Shown: piece by piece, positions 45,663-54,778 of the stretch
Layout: each line of letters starts with the position of its first letter
Numbering within the stretch: the stretch's first letter is position 1
Source: Microbacterium azadirachtae
Lineage (GTDB): Bacteria > Actinomycetota > Actinomycetes > Actinomycetales > Microbacteriaceae
DNA length: 64,000 nt
NCBI RefSeq assembly: GCF_000956505.1
Contig: NZ_JYIX01000040.1
Location: forward strand, 62,001-126,000
Reading direction: 5' to 3'
Position numbers and translations under genes: made by a program
Notes under the pieces: generated by a model
The model's input: only the letters and a program-made list of their open reading frames with translations
Told to the model about the DNA's origin: nothing
The model's database searches: none

Positions 45663-45974
45663 ATGACCAATTACCTGCTGATCTACCGCGCTGACCCCGC
45701 CGCGATGGCGGCGATGCCTGAGCCCACGCCCGAGCAGGCCGCCGAGATGATGGACGCCTGGAACGGCTGGGCCGCACGCGCCGGCGACGCCATCGTCAAC
45801 TTCGGCGACCCGACCGCGGCGGTCTCCCCCGGCGCCGACCCCACCGTGGGCGGCTACTCCCTGCTCAAGGCGGACTCCTACGACGAGATCGCCGCCCTGC
45901 TCGAAGGCCACCCGCACACCGCCATGGGCGGCACGATCGACGTCTACGAGACCCAGCCCGTGGCGGGCGGTTGA
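45663..45974 (+). CDS. YciI/DGPF-like domain protein (103 aa)
   Basis: Small soluble ferredoxin-like fold protein of the YCII-related group (NYLLIYRADPAAMAAMPEPTPEQ ... GGTIDVYETQPVAGG). Such proteins often accompany sigma factors, but none is adjacent here. GAGGAG lies 8 bp before the ATG. The function is unknown. Confidence 0.85.
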   Translation: MTNYLLIYRADPAAMAAMPEPTPEQAAEMMDAWNGWAARAGDAIVNFGDPTAAVSPGADPTVGGYSLLKADSYDEIAALLEGHPHTAMGGTIDVYETQPVAGG

Positions 45975-46001
45975 GCGCGACCTGGAACGACCAGTAGGCG
46001 G

Positions 46002-46874
46002 CTAGGCGTCTGGCGGATCCAGATGAGATCGGCGCAGGGCCGATCTCATCTGCTGAACGGATGCGAATCCGGCGACATGCGCAACGTTGTCCATGGTTTC
46101 GCGGCTGTGCTGTGGTGTCCCTTCCAGAAGCGACCGGGCCGAGTCGACCCGAGTCGCCTCCAGCGCCCGTCGCGGGGTCGTGTCGATGTGAGCGAACAAC
46201 CGGTTCAGGAATGATTGGTGCACGGACAGGGCGGCCGCCAATTCACGAATGGTGAATGTGGAATCGCGATGCCGGGCCTCGATGAGATCCAATGCTCGTT
46301 TCAGCACTTCGAAGTTCGTCAGAGAGAGAGACATCGGCAAGCCGAGCCCGTCGAGCACCGCGGCATACAACGTCGTGTTCAACGCGCCCGTCAGCGCCCG
46401 TGCCCCCGGCGAACTCGAGAGACCAGGCTGCGCGCAGAAGACGTTCGTGGTGTTGGCGACGAGAGTGAAGGTGTCGTCGGTGAGGCTGAGGGGTTGCATG
46501 AAGAGATCACGGCGCCTCACCGAATGAAAAGGGGTGCTCAGTTGCCACTCGAACCATCCCCACGTCGCCGAAGCCGAGGCGGTCAGCGGGCCTGCTCCGT
46601 CGACAACCACCATCTGCTGACGCGTCAAGCGGAAAGGATCCTCGGATCCGCGCGTGAGCGTGACCTCGCCATCGACGCACACGAGGACCCTCTGCACCTT
46701 TGACGCGAGGGGGCGAGCGGCGAGCGAGCACGGCGTCACCCGGCTCCGGGCGACAAGCCAGGTCGTCGAAGCCGTACGTTCCACCGACACATGCAGCGGA
46801 GGCGCACCCACGGGGCGCCAACCGAGAGCTTCGAGAGCTGCGGTCGGCGCCCCTGGCGGCGATTGACTGGACAT
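46002..46874 (-). CDS. AraC family transcriptional regulator (290 aa)
   Basis: C-terminal double helix-turn-helix (FTIRELAAALSVHQSFLNRLFAHIDTTPRRALEATRVDSAR, then DNVAHVAGFASVQQMRSALRR) behind an N-terminal AraC-binding-like domain that ends near residue 180. ATG 46874 follows GAAGG; longer reading is rejected because of its low-complexity Arg-rich start. It converges on the YciI-like gene. Ligand unknown. Confidence 0.9.
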   Translation of the reverse strand: MSSQSPPGAPTAALEALGWRPVGAPPLHVSVERTASTTWLVARSRVTPCSLAARPLASKVQRVLVCVDGEVTLTRGSEDPFRLTRQQMVVVDGAGPLTASASATWGWFEWQLSTPFHSVRRRDLFMQPLSLTDDTFTLVANTTNVFCAQPGLSSSPGARALTGALNTTLYAAVLDGLGLPMSLSLTNFEVLKRALDLIEARHRDSTFTIRELAAALSVHQSFLNRLFAHIDTTPRRALEATRVDSARSLLEGTPQHSRETMDNVAHVAGFASVQQMRSALRRSHLDPPDA

Positions 46875-47077
46875 CTTGACCTTCGAATCAGACGGACCAT
46901 GCGGCTCAGCCGCAGGTCTGCGGCGCAGACACCGAACATGGTGGACGAGTATCAGGACGCGCCGACACGACAGCCATGACGGCAAGCCGGGTGATGCCTA
47001 CATCCTGCGCGCTGGAGCGCCGGAGTCAAGCTCTACGAGAACCTGATCGCCTCACCCTTACGCGACTCCCGGGAGAA

Positions 47078-47788
47078 CTACACCATGATGCCGCTGAACT
47101 GGCCCGTCCGGACGCGTACTACACCGTCGTTCTCCCCGTTCGACATCGTGCAGCTCGGGGACTGCGTGAAGTGCGGCACGTACGTCACTGTCATCGAGAT
47201 CGAGTAAGGCTCAGAACTGACGTCGTACCCGACCGGCACCGTCGACATGTCGGTCGTGCCCGTCGCGGCAGCCGACAAAGGGATCGCCGTCGTACCAGGA
47301 GCGGTGTTGGACGTCACAACGGTGCTGGCCGGAAGACCTGTGCGCGTGAACTCGTACACCCAGTTCGCGCCGACATGCGTGCTGCTGGTCAGCTGCCAGC
47401 CCGCGGGGATGGATGTCCAGGACGCAACCTTCCAGGGAAAGGTGTAGCTGTACGTGATCGAAAGGACGTCGATGGTGACGGTCTGCGCGGACGAGAACGA
47501 GAGTGCGGGCCAGCCGCCCGGCGCGTCATTTCCGAACTTGAGATACATCGTTCCGGTCGTCGAGGACGTCGTCTTGTCCTTGTCGCGTCCGGTGGTCAGG
47601 TTGGTCCAGTCGTCGTGGACCGTCCCTCCCCAGTAATAGCTGAGAGAGGGGCAGGCCGTGCCGCTCGCCGCCGCCATGGGTGCGGCCGTCGCAGCCGCAA
47701 TCACGGGGATCGACCAGGCCGCGCCCTTCACGATCGTGCGGCGCGTGATCCGCTGCTGCGGGGCGCTCGTGGGATGTTCCGAAGTCAT
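47078..47788 (-). CDS. Tat-type secreted protein, paralogue of 38808-39464 (236 aa)
   Basis: Signal region RITRRTIVKGAAWSIPVIAAATAAP with cleavage near MAAAS is closely similar to that of the 38808 protein. The mature part is beta-rich with Ser, Thr and Tyr (CPSLSYYWGGTVHDDWTNL) and only two or three cysteines, ending near CTMSNGENDGVVRVRTGQFSG. GGAG precedes the ATG at 47788. A 7-bp hairpin (TCAGCCG/CGGCTGA) lies in the putative 5' untranslated region around 47840-47860. Function unknown; probably surface-exposed. Confidence 0.85.
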   Translation of the reverse strand: MTSEHPTSAPQQRITRRTIVKGAAWSIPVIAAATAAPMAAASGTACPSLSYYWGGTVHDDWTNLTTGRDKDKTTSSTTGTMYLKFGNDAPGGWPALSFSSAQTVTIDVLSITYSYTFPWKVASWTSIPAGWQLTSSTHVGANWVYEFTRTGLPASTVVTSNTAPGTTAIPLSAAATGTTDMSTVPVGYDVSSEPYSISMTVTYVPHFTQSPSCTMSNGENDGVVRVRTGQFSGIMV

Positions 47789-48097
47789 CTGCAATCTCCA
47801 TGCTGTCGGGCAAGGGAAGGCCGTGGTGATGCTTCGATCAGGTCGTCAGCCGATGCGGCTGATGACACCGTGAGTCTTCGTCCCCCGCGACGCACTCCCC
47901 AGTGGCGTCAGAACGGCCCGGATCGGACCGCCTTGCAGCCAGTAGACCGGACATGGTTTCCCCACCCGTTCTCCGAGGGCAAACTGGCGAAAAACCGATC
48001 GCCGCGAGTCAAAATCGATCGGAGACAGGGATCCTGGGGTCAGCTTCACGTCGCTGCGGATCGTCGCGACATCGACGAGCTGCTATCGAGAGCCCGC
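47789..48097. other. intergenic region, no gene seen
   Basis: 309 bp. Contains the upstream region of the secreted protein gene, with the TCAGCCG-CAT-CGGCTGA hairpin, and otherwise no recognisable structure. Confidence 0.5.
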
Positions 48098-48580
48098 TCA
48101 CCAGGCCCAGCGGATGCCGATGGCGCCAGGGCCGAAGTCCCGCTGCCGGTAGTGCACGGATGCGGTGGCATCGACCTCGACGGGCCACTCATGGCTCATG
48201 CCCCGTTCGCTGAAATAGACCCAGCATCGACGCGGTACCTCAGTGGGGGCGAAGCGCACCCAGATCAGGATCTCCTCGAGTCGTTGCTCCGCGGCGACCT
48301 CGTAGTCTGTGTCCAGATCGAGAGGCGCTCCATCATCCTGCGTGACGACGGTCTCCGTCATCGCCGACTCACCCTGCTTCAGCGGTTGCGGGAAGCGGAG
48401 CCAGACGCTGCGGACGTTCTTCGCGAGACGTCGATCGTCGCGGATCTCGCATCCTGCCAGCGCACGGATCGTCAGGTCTCCGACATCGGCGTTCTCGTCG
48501 ACGCCCATGAAGACCGTGAAGCCCTCCGCACCGAAACACCTCGACTCCGAAGCGGCGTCGCTGGGACCGGCCCTCGACAT
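48098..48580 (-). CDS. hypothetical protein (160 aa)
   Basis: Not recognised. Composition from about residue 20 onward is protein-like (FTVFMGVDENADVGDLTIRA, EILIWVRFAPTEVPRRCWVYFSERGMSHEWPV), with a GCGGAG ribosome-binding site before the ATG at 48580. The N-terminal 18 residues are less convincing, so the true start may be internal. It begins a stretch of lower, more irregular base composition that holds decayed genes. Confidence 0.55.
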   Translation of the reverse strand: MSRAGPSDAASESRCFGAEGFTVFMGVDENADVGDLTIRALAGCEIRDDRRLAKNVRSVWLRFPQPLKQGESAMTETVVTQDDGAPLDLDTDYEVAAEQRLEEILIWVRFAPTEVPRRCWVYFSERGMSHEWPVEVDATASVHYRQRDFGPGAIGIRWAW

Positions 48581-48664
48581 CTCCGCTATCTACCATGACG
48601 CAAGCTTGCCGAGTTGAACCGCATGCTTGTCCCGCCGTTTGCGCTCTAGCGCTCGAACCCAGCG

Positions 48665-49035
48665 CTAATCCGCAAGCCAGCCCCGGGAGCGATGATGTGC
48701 TACCGGGGTCGTCGCATCTGGGGCCTGCGGAGGAAGCAAATCACTCACGGGGACCTCACGCACCTGAGACACCGCGACCATCACTCGCAGAGTCGGATTC
48801 ATCGGTGAAGCGACTGAGACTGCCCGCGTTCGCGAGCTTGGTATGTGTACCATGCGAGCCCCACTTGATAAGCCACAGCTTCCTGGCTCAGATCCTTCGC
48901 AAAACGAGCTCGTTACAGGTTGTGAGCAAGCGCCACTGCGAGGCTCTCCCACTCCGCAGTCCATGTCGCCGGCTCTGTTCCCACGTGTCCAGCCTTGCGA
49001 GAAGCCATGCGACTATGGCCTTTCTCATGTCGCAT
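48665..49035 (-). pseudogene. XRE-type helix-turn-helix regulator, broken by a stop codon and a frameshift
   Basis: Reading the minus strand from the ATG at 49035: WESLAVALAHNL, stop codon, RARFAKDLSQEAVAYQVGLA, WYTYQARERG is the first two thirds of an XRE repressor (LSQEAVAYQVGL is the recognition region). After ERG the frame shifts and continues SPMNPTLRVMVAVSQVREVP, VSDLLPP, the normal C-terminal part of this actinobacterial group. One nonsense codon and one frameshift mean it is not functional. Confidence 0.75.
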
Positions 49036-49640
49036 AATCGTGCTCAGCCGTACGAAACATTCACTTCATCGACCGACGCCACCCGCGTCTCGACCTACAC
49101 GTGTGCCGCTACGCTTCGGCTCCGGATCGCCTCGAAATGCAGGTCCAGTTCAGGCCGACCCTGATTGTTAAGCAGCAGTGACTGATTCCCGACGGCATTC
49201 CCCCACACCCAGCAGCGGAAGACCTATTCATCGGCGCGGATCTTCACCTCGCCGCACGCGGCTTAGAGCGGAGAAGCTCCGCATCGATGCGAATCTCCTC
49301 GGCCCAAAACGCACCCCGGCTCGGGTGGCAACGAATGGACGCGGGTAGATCGAGACCGGATGTTTCGCGGAGGTTGAGTACGTGATCCGTCAGAGGCTGA
49401 AGCGCACCGGAGCGTGCGGCGGTCTACAGGAACTTCAGCTCTGATCTCTGCTTCCGAGTCGACAACAGGGTCTCTGTCTACGTACACCAGGCGCTCGGCG
49501 ACGCTCAACCGGAACCCTCGACCGCACGATGCCGCGCGCGACGCAACGGGCCTGGGAACTCGCGATGGGCAATGGGCCGGACAGTCCGCAACGGGTAGAT
49601 CCTGAGCAGATCGCTTCCGTTCGACATGCCGCATTGAGAA
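49036..49640. other. decayed region, no intact gene
   Basis: On the minus strand, 49426-49244 reads TAARSGALQPLTDHVLNLRE followed by TSGLDLPASIRCHPSRG and AFWAEEIRIDAELLRSKPRA, a protein-like run whose upstream part is closed by a TAG at 49426-49424 (after LKFL). It looks like the C-terminus of an unrecognised broken gene. The rest shows no supported gene. Composition is lower in GC than the core genome. Confidence 0.45.
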
Positions 49641-49652
49641 TACGATGTCGCC

Positions 49653-52600
49653 ATGCCAGACAATCTCATCTCGACATCAGCCGATGATGACCGTGCCGAC
49701 GGTGCTCTCCCTCGAACTGGGCAGACCCTGCGCTTGGGCAGCCTGGCGCCGATGTTCGATCCCCCTCGTCACGAGCTGTACTTCGACCTTCTCGAGCGCG
49801 CAATCGCTCACGACGGCAGCCGAAATATCGCGCTCACTGGTGCTTACGGGACGGGAAAGAGCAGCGTTCTTGAGCACCTCAAGACTCACCCCCGATATCG
49901 GGATCAGACGGTCACCCTCGCGCTCTCCACCATCGCTCCGCGGGGCGTGCCCGACGATGAGGATGCCTCGTCGCCAACCTCACAGGTGAACCTCATCCAG
50001 AAGGAGATAGTCAAGCAACTCCTCTACCGAACCGCGGTGCTCGAAGTCCCGCGAACTCGGTTTCACCGTGCAAGCGTGCCGCCCCGGTTCCGTGGACTGC
50101 GAAGCGCCTTGGTCATCGGGCTGAGCATCGCGTTGGTCCTCTTCGCTCTTGGCCCACTGCACCCCCTCATCACAAGCTGGTTCGATGGGTGGTGGCGCCA
50201 CGCTCTCGCATACATGGTCGCGGCGATCCTCATAGTGGGCGCAACGTGGCTTGCTGTGCTCGTCGCACGCTCGCGCCCGCTCATGAGCGCCTCCGTGAAC
50301 GCGGCGATTACGACCGTGACACTAGCCAAGAAATCAGAAACCTATTTCGACGCATACCTAGATGAGATCGTCTACTTCTTTGAGGCGACTGGGACGAGCC
50401 TGGTGCTCATCGAGGACATCGACCGGTTCGAAGATGCCGAGATCTTCGACACCCTACGCGCGCTTAACAACTTGCTGAATGAGTCTCATCAGCTCAAGCG
50501 ACGCATTGTCTTCGTCTACGCGATCCGCGACAGCGTGTTCGAGAAGATTGGCGCCGAAGCCTCGGAGCTGGACATCAACGCTGCGCTCTCCGACCGCGTC
50601 AAGGAGGCACTGAAGCGAGCCAGTCGCACCAAATTCTTTGACGTGGTCATCCCTGTCGTGCCGTTCATCAGCCCAGACAACGCGCGAGACGTCATGTCAA
50701 AGGCGATGAAGAGCCCGGACTTCAAGATCAAGCCGGCGTTGATCCGACTGGCCGCCAGGCACGTCGCCGACATGCGAATGATTCACAACATCCGCAACGA
50801 ATTCGAGGTGTATCGGCAGGAGCTCGTTGTCGCGAAGCGCGCTCTTCCTGACATCAACAACAACCTGGTCTTCGCCATCGTGCTATTCAAGAACACGCAT
50901 CTCGCAGACTTCGAAAACATCAGACACCGCGACAGTTCGCTGGACCACCTTTACGTTGCATGGCGCGCGCTCATCGCCCGGGCGATTCCTTTGGCGACCC
51001 GCCGCCTGAACGAGTATCGAACGGCAAGCCGCCCCACACCTACCGCCGAGGAACAAGCTCGCACGCTTGGAGAACGTCTTCAGGTGCTTCGGGATGTCCT
51101 CAACGATTCCGCACCGAGCCCCCTCACGGTCGCGCTGGATCCTGAGCTCGAGGACGCCATCACCACACCTTCTGGGTGGACCTCCGTTGCCGAGGACGGC
51201 GAACTCGTGCTGAACCTGAACCGCAGCAACGGCACGTCGACAGCCTTCACACTCTCCACCGAGAGCTTGACGCGTCTCCTGGAAACACCCATCAACCCGG
51301 CTGATTGGGCGAAACAGGACGGGAAGCTCGTTGAGACCCAGGAGCGCCACCTCATTGAGACGGTCGCCCTGCTACGGCATCACACGTGGGCGCAACTGCA
51401 TGCACGACGAGACTTGACGATCCCCGCTGATGAACTGGACCTCACGGTTGAAGAGGAAGCTCGCTTGAGAGTGGCTCTAGGCGAAAGAACGGAGGCCTGC
51501 TTCGCAGACCTCACATCCGCGATCTTGCCGTCCGAGATGTCCCGCGAACTCGTGCGCCACGGATACATAACGTCCCACTTTGCCCTATACACGTCAAACT
51601 ACTACGGGAAGCACCTCAGCAAGGCCGCGCGCGAGTACATCTACCGATGCATCGGCCCCGGCGTGCCTGACACCAACTATCCGCTCAGCAAGCGTGACGT
51701 TCAGCAGATCCTCCGTGAACAGAAGGCCGACAAGAATGACCGAGCCGATCTGTTCAGTGATGCGAGCGTCCTGAACATCGACTTCGTCGACCATCTGCTG
51801 CATGAACGCCCCGCGGCAGCAGCCCGGGTAGGTCAGCAGCTTGGACAGATGGGCGACGCCAGGTTTGAGTTCCTCGATGCCTACATGACTCAGGGCAGTT
51901 CTCCCGGCGCCCTTCTCGCGACGATGGTTTCCCATTGGCGGGAGGTCACTCACTATGCAGCGACATCGAGCGCAGTCGCCGATGGATCCCGCTTGGACAT
52001 TCTCGATTTGGTTCTTGCAGAGATCCAGGGAGATAGCCAGGCGTCGAGCCCGTCCATCGCGGCGCTTATCGCGGACCGCTACAGCCAGCTCACGAATTTC
52101 ACGTCCCCCGCGTCAAGGACACAGGCCGCATTCGTTGTCGGTCTGCTCGACGGCCAGGGGCATCCGATCCCCGATCTGACTCCGCTATCGTCCGATGCCC
52201 GAGACGCCGTACTGTCGCTCGGCCTGTTCCCGGTGACCATGGTCAACCTCCGCGCCTTCGTGCCTAGCGGGAACATCGATCTCGGCACCCTACGTCGAAC
52301 GAATCGCGATCTCTACGATCACATTCTGCAAAACGTGGCGGACTACGCGGGCTTGGCGCAATCCAAGTCGCAGTCCGTCACGACAGTGAAGAATGTCGCG
52401 CAGCTCGTGACGCTGATCCAGGACGTACACGCGGTGGACCGCGAGAAGCTCCCGTTGGTCTTCGCTGCGACGCTCCCGATGCAGGTGCCAGACCTCTCGG
52501 CGTTCGAGGTTGATGCCTGGCCTGAGATCGTTGGTGCCCAGAGAGTGGTGCCGTCAGCGGTCAACGTCGCTGCGTACGTAGAGCAATACGGTGTCGATGA

Positions 52601-53387
52601 CCGTCTTGCCAAGTTGCTGAACCCTCGCAAGATCTTGGAGCCCACGAAGCTCGATACAGCGACGCGCGTAGAGCTGGCGCATTCCATCCTTCAGGCGAGA
52701 GATGTCATCCCCTCGACTCTCGCTCGTGTGCGCACCGTGTCGACGCTTGGTACCGGCAAGTTGGAACCGTCCGCTCTCACTCCTGAGAGCGGCGATCTCG
52801 TCGCACGGCTTCTTACCGCGCGGCTCTTGGAGGATGACGCGAGCACGTTCGGCACCGTGCTTATGGTCGACTGGCCCACGCTCGAGCGAACCATCAAATC
52901 ATCGAAGCAGTTCTCCAGCTTCGTTGCCCCAGCGATCTTGCCGGCTCGCTGGATCGCGTCGTTCCTGCTCAGCAAAGTTCCTGGACAGAAGGCCCGGATC
53001 GCTGTCGTAACCGGTCTTCCGTCACTTCTGACGACGGCGACCAGAGCCGAGGCGCGCGCAATCGCATCCGTACTTGTATCCCAAGGATGGAGACTTCGCC
53101 CCGCGCGCATAACAGCGCTGCATCAAGCAGGTGCCTGGCACGAGCAGATTGTGGCGCTCCTAGCTAACAGCGAGACGCTGGTCGACCTTGACGATGCCCG
53201 TCAGATCCTCGCTGGCCTTGGAGGGGATTATGCTCGCGTTGCCAGCGGGGGTAGCGGAAGACCGAACTTCCCACACAACACCCCACATCACGAGGTCCTA
53301 AACCGTTTTGTCGGCAGCACGGTCAAGCACGTAAGGGAGGAGAACTTCAAGCGTCTAGGAACCAGGTACGTTGCGCGCCTACAATAA
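49653..53387 (+). CDS. YobI/KAP-like membrane P-loop NTPase (1244 aa)
   Basis: Large ATPase anchored in the membrane. Walker A GAYGTGKS is at residues 63-70 and Walker B LVLIEDIDRF at about 250-259. Two membrane helices inserted between them (about 151-177 and 183-205) are the hallmark of KAP and YobI-type NTPases. A sensor-like region (IVFVYAIRDSVFEKIG) follows, then about 850 residues of helical C-terminus with no catalytic motif seen. TACGAT (49641-49646) lies 6 bp before the ATG, implying a leaderless mRNA. GC is visibly lower than its neighbours and it is flanked by gene remnants and an att duplication, so it was probably acquired. The role is unknown; related NTPases are suspected in phage defence (inference). 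Confidence 0.85.
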   Translation: MPDNLISTSADDDRADGALPRTGQTLRLGSLAPMFDPPRHELYFDLLERAIAHDGSRNIALTGAYGTGKSSVLEHLKTHPRYRDQTVTLALSTIAPRGVPDDEDASSPTSQVNLIQKEIVKQLLYRTAVLEVPRTRFHRASVPPRFRGLRSALVIGLSIALVLFALGPLHPLITSWFDGWWRHALAYMVAAILIVGATWLAVLVARSRPLMSASVNAAITTVTLAKKSETYFDAYLDEIVYFFEATGTSLVLIEDIDRFEDAEIFDTLRALNNLLNESHQLKRRIVFVYAIRDSVFEKIGAEASELDINAALSDRVKEALKRASRTKFFDVVIPVVPFISPDNARDVMSKAMKSPDFKIKPALIRLAARHVADMRMIHNIRNEFEVYRQELVVAKRALPDINNNLVFAIVLFKNTHLADFENIRHRDSSLDHLYVAWRALIARAIPLATRRLNEYRTASRPTPTAEEQARTLGERLQVLRDVLNDSAPSPLTVALDPELEDAITTPSGWTSVAEDGELVLNLNRSNGTSTAFTLSTESLTRLLETPINPADWAKQDGKLVETQERHLIETVALLRHHTWAQLHARRDLTIPADELDLTVEEEARLRVALGERTEACFADLTSAILPSEMSRELVRHGYITSHFALYTSNYYGKHLSKAAREYIYRCIGPGVPDTNYPLSKRDVQQILREQKADKNDRADLFSDASVLNIDFVDHLLHERPAAAARVGQQLGQMGDARFEFLDAYMTQGSSPGALLATMVSHWREVTHYAATSSAVADGSRLDILDLVLAEIQGDSQASSPSIAALIADRYSQLTNFTSPASRTQAAFVVGLLDGQGHPIPDLTPLSSDARDAVLSLGLFPVTMVNLRAFVPSGNIDLGTLRRTNRDLYDHILQNVADYAGLAQSKSQSVTTVKNVAQLVTLIQDVHAVDREKLPLVFAATLPMQVPDLSAFEVDAWPEIVGAQRVVPSAVNVAAYVEQYGVDDRLAKLLNPRKILEPTKLDTATRVELAHSILQARDVIPSTLARVRTVSTLGTGKLEPSALTPESGDLVARLLTARLLEDDASTFGTVLMVDWPTLERTIKSSKQFSSFVAPAILPARWIASFLLSKVPGQKARIAVVTGLPSLLTTATRAEARAIASVLVSQGWRLRPARITALHQAGAWHEQIVALLANSETLVDLDDARQILAGLGGDYARVASGGSGRPNFPHNTPHHEVLNRFVGSTVKHVREENFKRLGTRYVARLQ

Positions 53388-53765
53388 CGCCAGCACACCA
53401 GCTCATAGCCCGTCAGCTTTCCACACCGCACGATTGATAGGGACCACCGTTGACGACGGTTCCTCGGGGGCGCTCGCGATAGAGATAGCGATTGATTGTA
53501 CTGAGGCTTGTGCCCGAGAAGCTCCTGAACGACAGGTAGAGGCTTGCGAGCGGCGGGTATCGTTTCGCCGTTCGCATGGATGTCGAAAACGCGCGCGATC
53601 TACCACCCTGACGACAGCGCGGTCGACCGCGTGCGCGATGCCATTTCCACTGGTGACAGCGACCGTTCTCCGAGACGCTCAAGTTGTCTCGGATGATACA
53701 CATGGTGACGACCATTCTGAACCCCCACTCGCAGTGTGGTGATACACATGTTTGACACCATTCGC
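53388..53765. other. gene-free region with a pair of 23-bp direct repeats next to the att copy
   Basis: 53695-53717 and 53741-53763 are related (18 of 23 identical; shared start GATACACATG and end ACCATTC). The second ends 2 bp before the tmRNA-derived att copy. Such repeats could be arm sites of a recombinase. The minus strand near 53413-53715 has short protein-like runs (GTSLSTINRYLYRERP) reminiscent of a resolvase helix-turn-helix, but no intact gene. Confidence 0.45.
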
Positions 53766-53785
53766 GGAGCTGGGGGGAATCGAAC
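53766..53785 (+). mobile_element. att site copy: duplicate of the tmRNA 3' end
   Basis: GGAGCTGGGGGGAATCGAAC is identical over 20 bp to 55025-55044, the 3' acceptor and T-arm of the tmRNA gene. tmRNA 3' ends are classic insertion targets for tyrosine-recombinase islands. This copy marks the far end of an element whose other end is in the gene itself. Confidence 0.8.
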
Positions 53786-53907
53786 TATGCCTTGCCCCGC
53801 ACCGTGACGCCCGCGGAATCACGCGGGGAAAGCGTAGGCAAGTGTCGGGCGTTTGGAGGGTCCGAAGGGCGGAGGGGTGGGCAAAATGTGGGCAGCCGAT
53901 CACGGCA

Positions 53908-54354
53908 TCATCGGGCGAGTGCGCACTCCGGGTAGTTGGTCGCGTTGAAGAACGCGAAGCCCTTCTCACCCGCGTCGAGCACGATCACCGTCGAGGCGCC
54001 CATCTGCGCCCGGACCGCTTCACACGCGATCAGCGCTTCCTGCCGAGCCGGCGCCTGGGGCGCGCTGAACGGCTGCGCGATGCCGGTGTAGAGCCGGATC
54101 GTGCCAGCCGGTTCCTCGATCGCCTTCGTGATGATGCCGCCTCCGACCGACTGCGCCTTGAAGGTGCGATCGACGCCTGTCGGAGTCGGCGCCGGCGCGG
54201 GCTTCGCGGGCCGCGACGCGGTCGACGCAGTGCTGATCGGCTTCGACAAAGCGGTAGATGCAGGCGCGTCGGCGGCGGGACGAGCAGAGGTGCAACCGGC
54301 GAGCACGAGAACCAACAGTACAGCGCTCGCCGCTCCGACCAGAGATCGTTTCAT
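53908..54354 (-). CDS. lipoprotein, function unknown (148 aa)
   Basis: Signal peptide KRSLVGAASAVLLVLV with lipobox LAGC (Cys about residue 21), a Thr/Ala/Pro-rich linker to residue 55, and a short globular domain (TFKAQSVGGGIITKAIEE, GEKGFAFFNATNYPECALAR). It lies between the two att copies, so it is carried by, or trapped in, the eroded element. No homology recognised. Confidence 0.8.
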   Translation of the reverse strand: MKRSLVGAASAVLLVLVLAGCTSARPAADAPASTALSKPISTASTASRPAKPAPAPTPTGVDRTFKAQSVGGGIITKAIEEPAGTIRLYTGIAQPFSAPQAPARQEALIACEAVRAQMGASTVIVLDAGEKGFAFFNATNYPECALAR

Positions 54355-54395
54355 AGGCAGAGGCTATCGCCTGGGGAGCTGGCCGCCGGACGCTA

Positions 54396-54614
54396 CTAGC
54401 GCTGCGCGGCTACCCGCGCGCGGCGCCCTGGAGATCGCACGAGGCGCGCCGTGATTGGATCGGCCAGCATCCCCTCGGTGCTGTCGGCTGCGCGCAGGAG
54501 CAGCTGGAGATAGCGCGGAGGTGTGACCTGCAGCTCGCGCCGGATCCGCATCTCCTTGTTGCTGGACCATCCCGGATTCGCAGCCTCGAAGGCGAGGAGC
54601 TCGGCTGGGCTCAC
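54396..54614 (-). CDS. DUF3263-like small protein (72 aa)
   Basis: The pattern ELLAFEAANPGWSSNKEMRI followed by RRELQVTPPRYLQLLLRAAD and LADPITARLVRSPGRRAR matches the DUF3263 helix-turn-helix-like family of actinobacteria and their phages. GTG 54614 was chosen as it starts the domain and overlaps the upstream small gene by 4 bp (GTGA). A longer frame adds an Arg-rich tail. Function unknown, possibly DNA-binding. Confidence 0.75.
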   Translation of the reverse strand: MSPAELLAFEAANPGWSSNKEMRIRRELQVTPPRYLQLLLRAADSTEGMLADPITARLVRSPGRRARVAAQR

Positions 54615-54751
54615 GCGCCCCACTCCCCTCCGTCGCCGGCGGCCGGCTGCACGTCGTCGTCCATCCATGTCGTGTCCACGGGGCGTCGGTAGCCGTGCCC
54701 TGGCGGGATCGACGGCAGCTCGCCCCGCGGAACGTACGGGATCGTGTCCAT
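54611..54751 (-). CDS. small protein, function unknown (46 aa)
   Basis: MDTIPYVPRGELPSIPPGHG is followed by an acidic C-terminus (WMDDDVQPAAGDGGEWGA). Not recognised. The 4-bp overlap with the DUF3263-like gene supports translation of both as a pair. It overlaps no other supported gene, since the integrase remnant on the plus strand starts at 54779. Confidence 0.5.
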   Translation of the reverse strand: MDTIPYVPRGELPSIPPGHGYRRPVDTTWMDDDVQPAAGDGGEWGA

Positions 54752-54778
54752 CGCCGTGACTGGGAACTCTGTGACCAG

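Noticed and set aside
48595-49164. 189-residue plus-strand frame
   Set aside because: Opposite the decayed XRE gene, whose homology on the minus strand is clear; no homology in this frame.
53891-53911. VGKMWA-like integrase tail near the first att copy
   Set aside because: Only six or seven residues match; too short to annotate separately.
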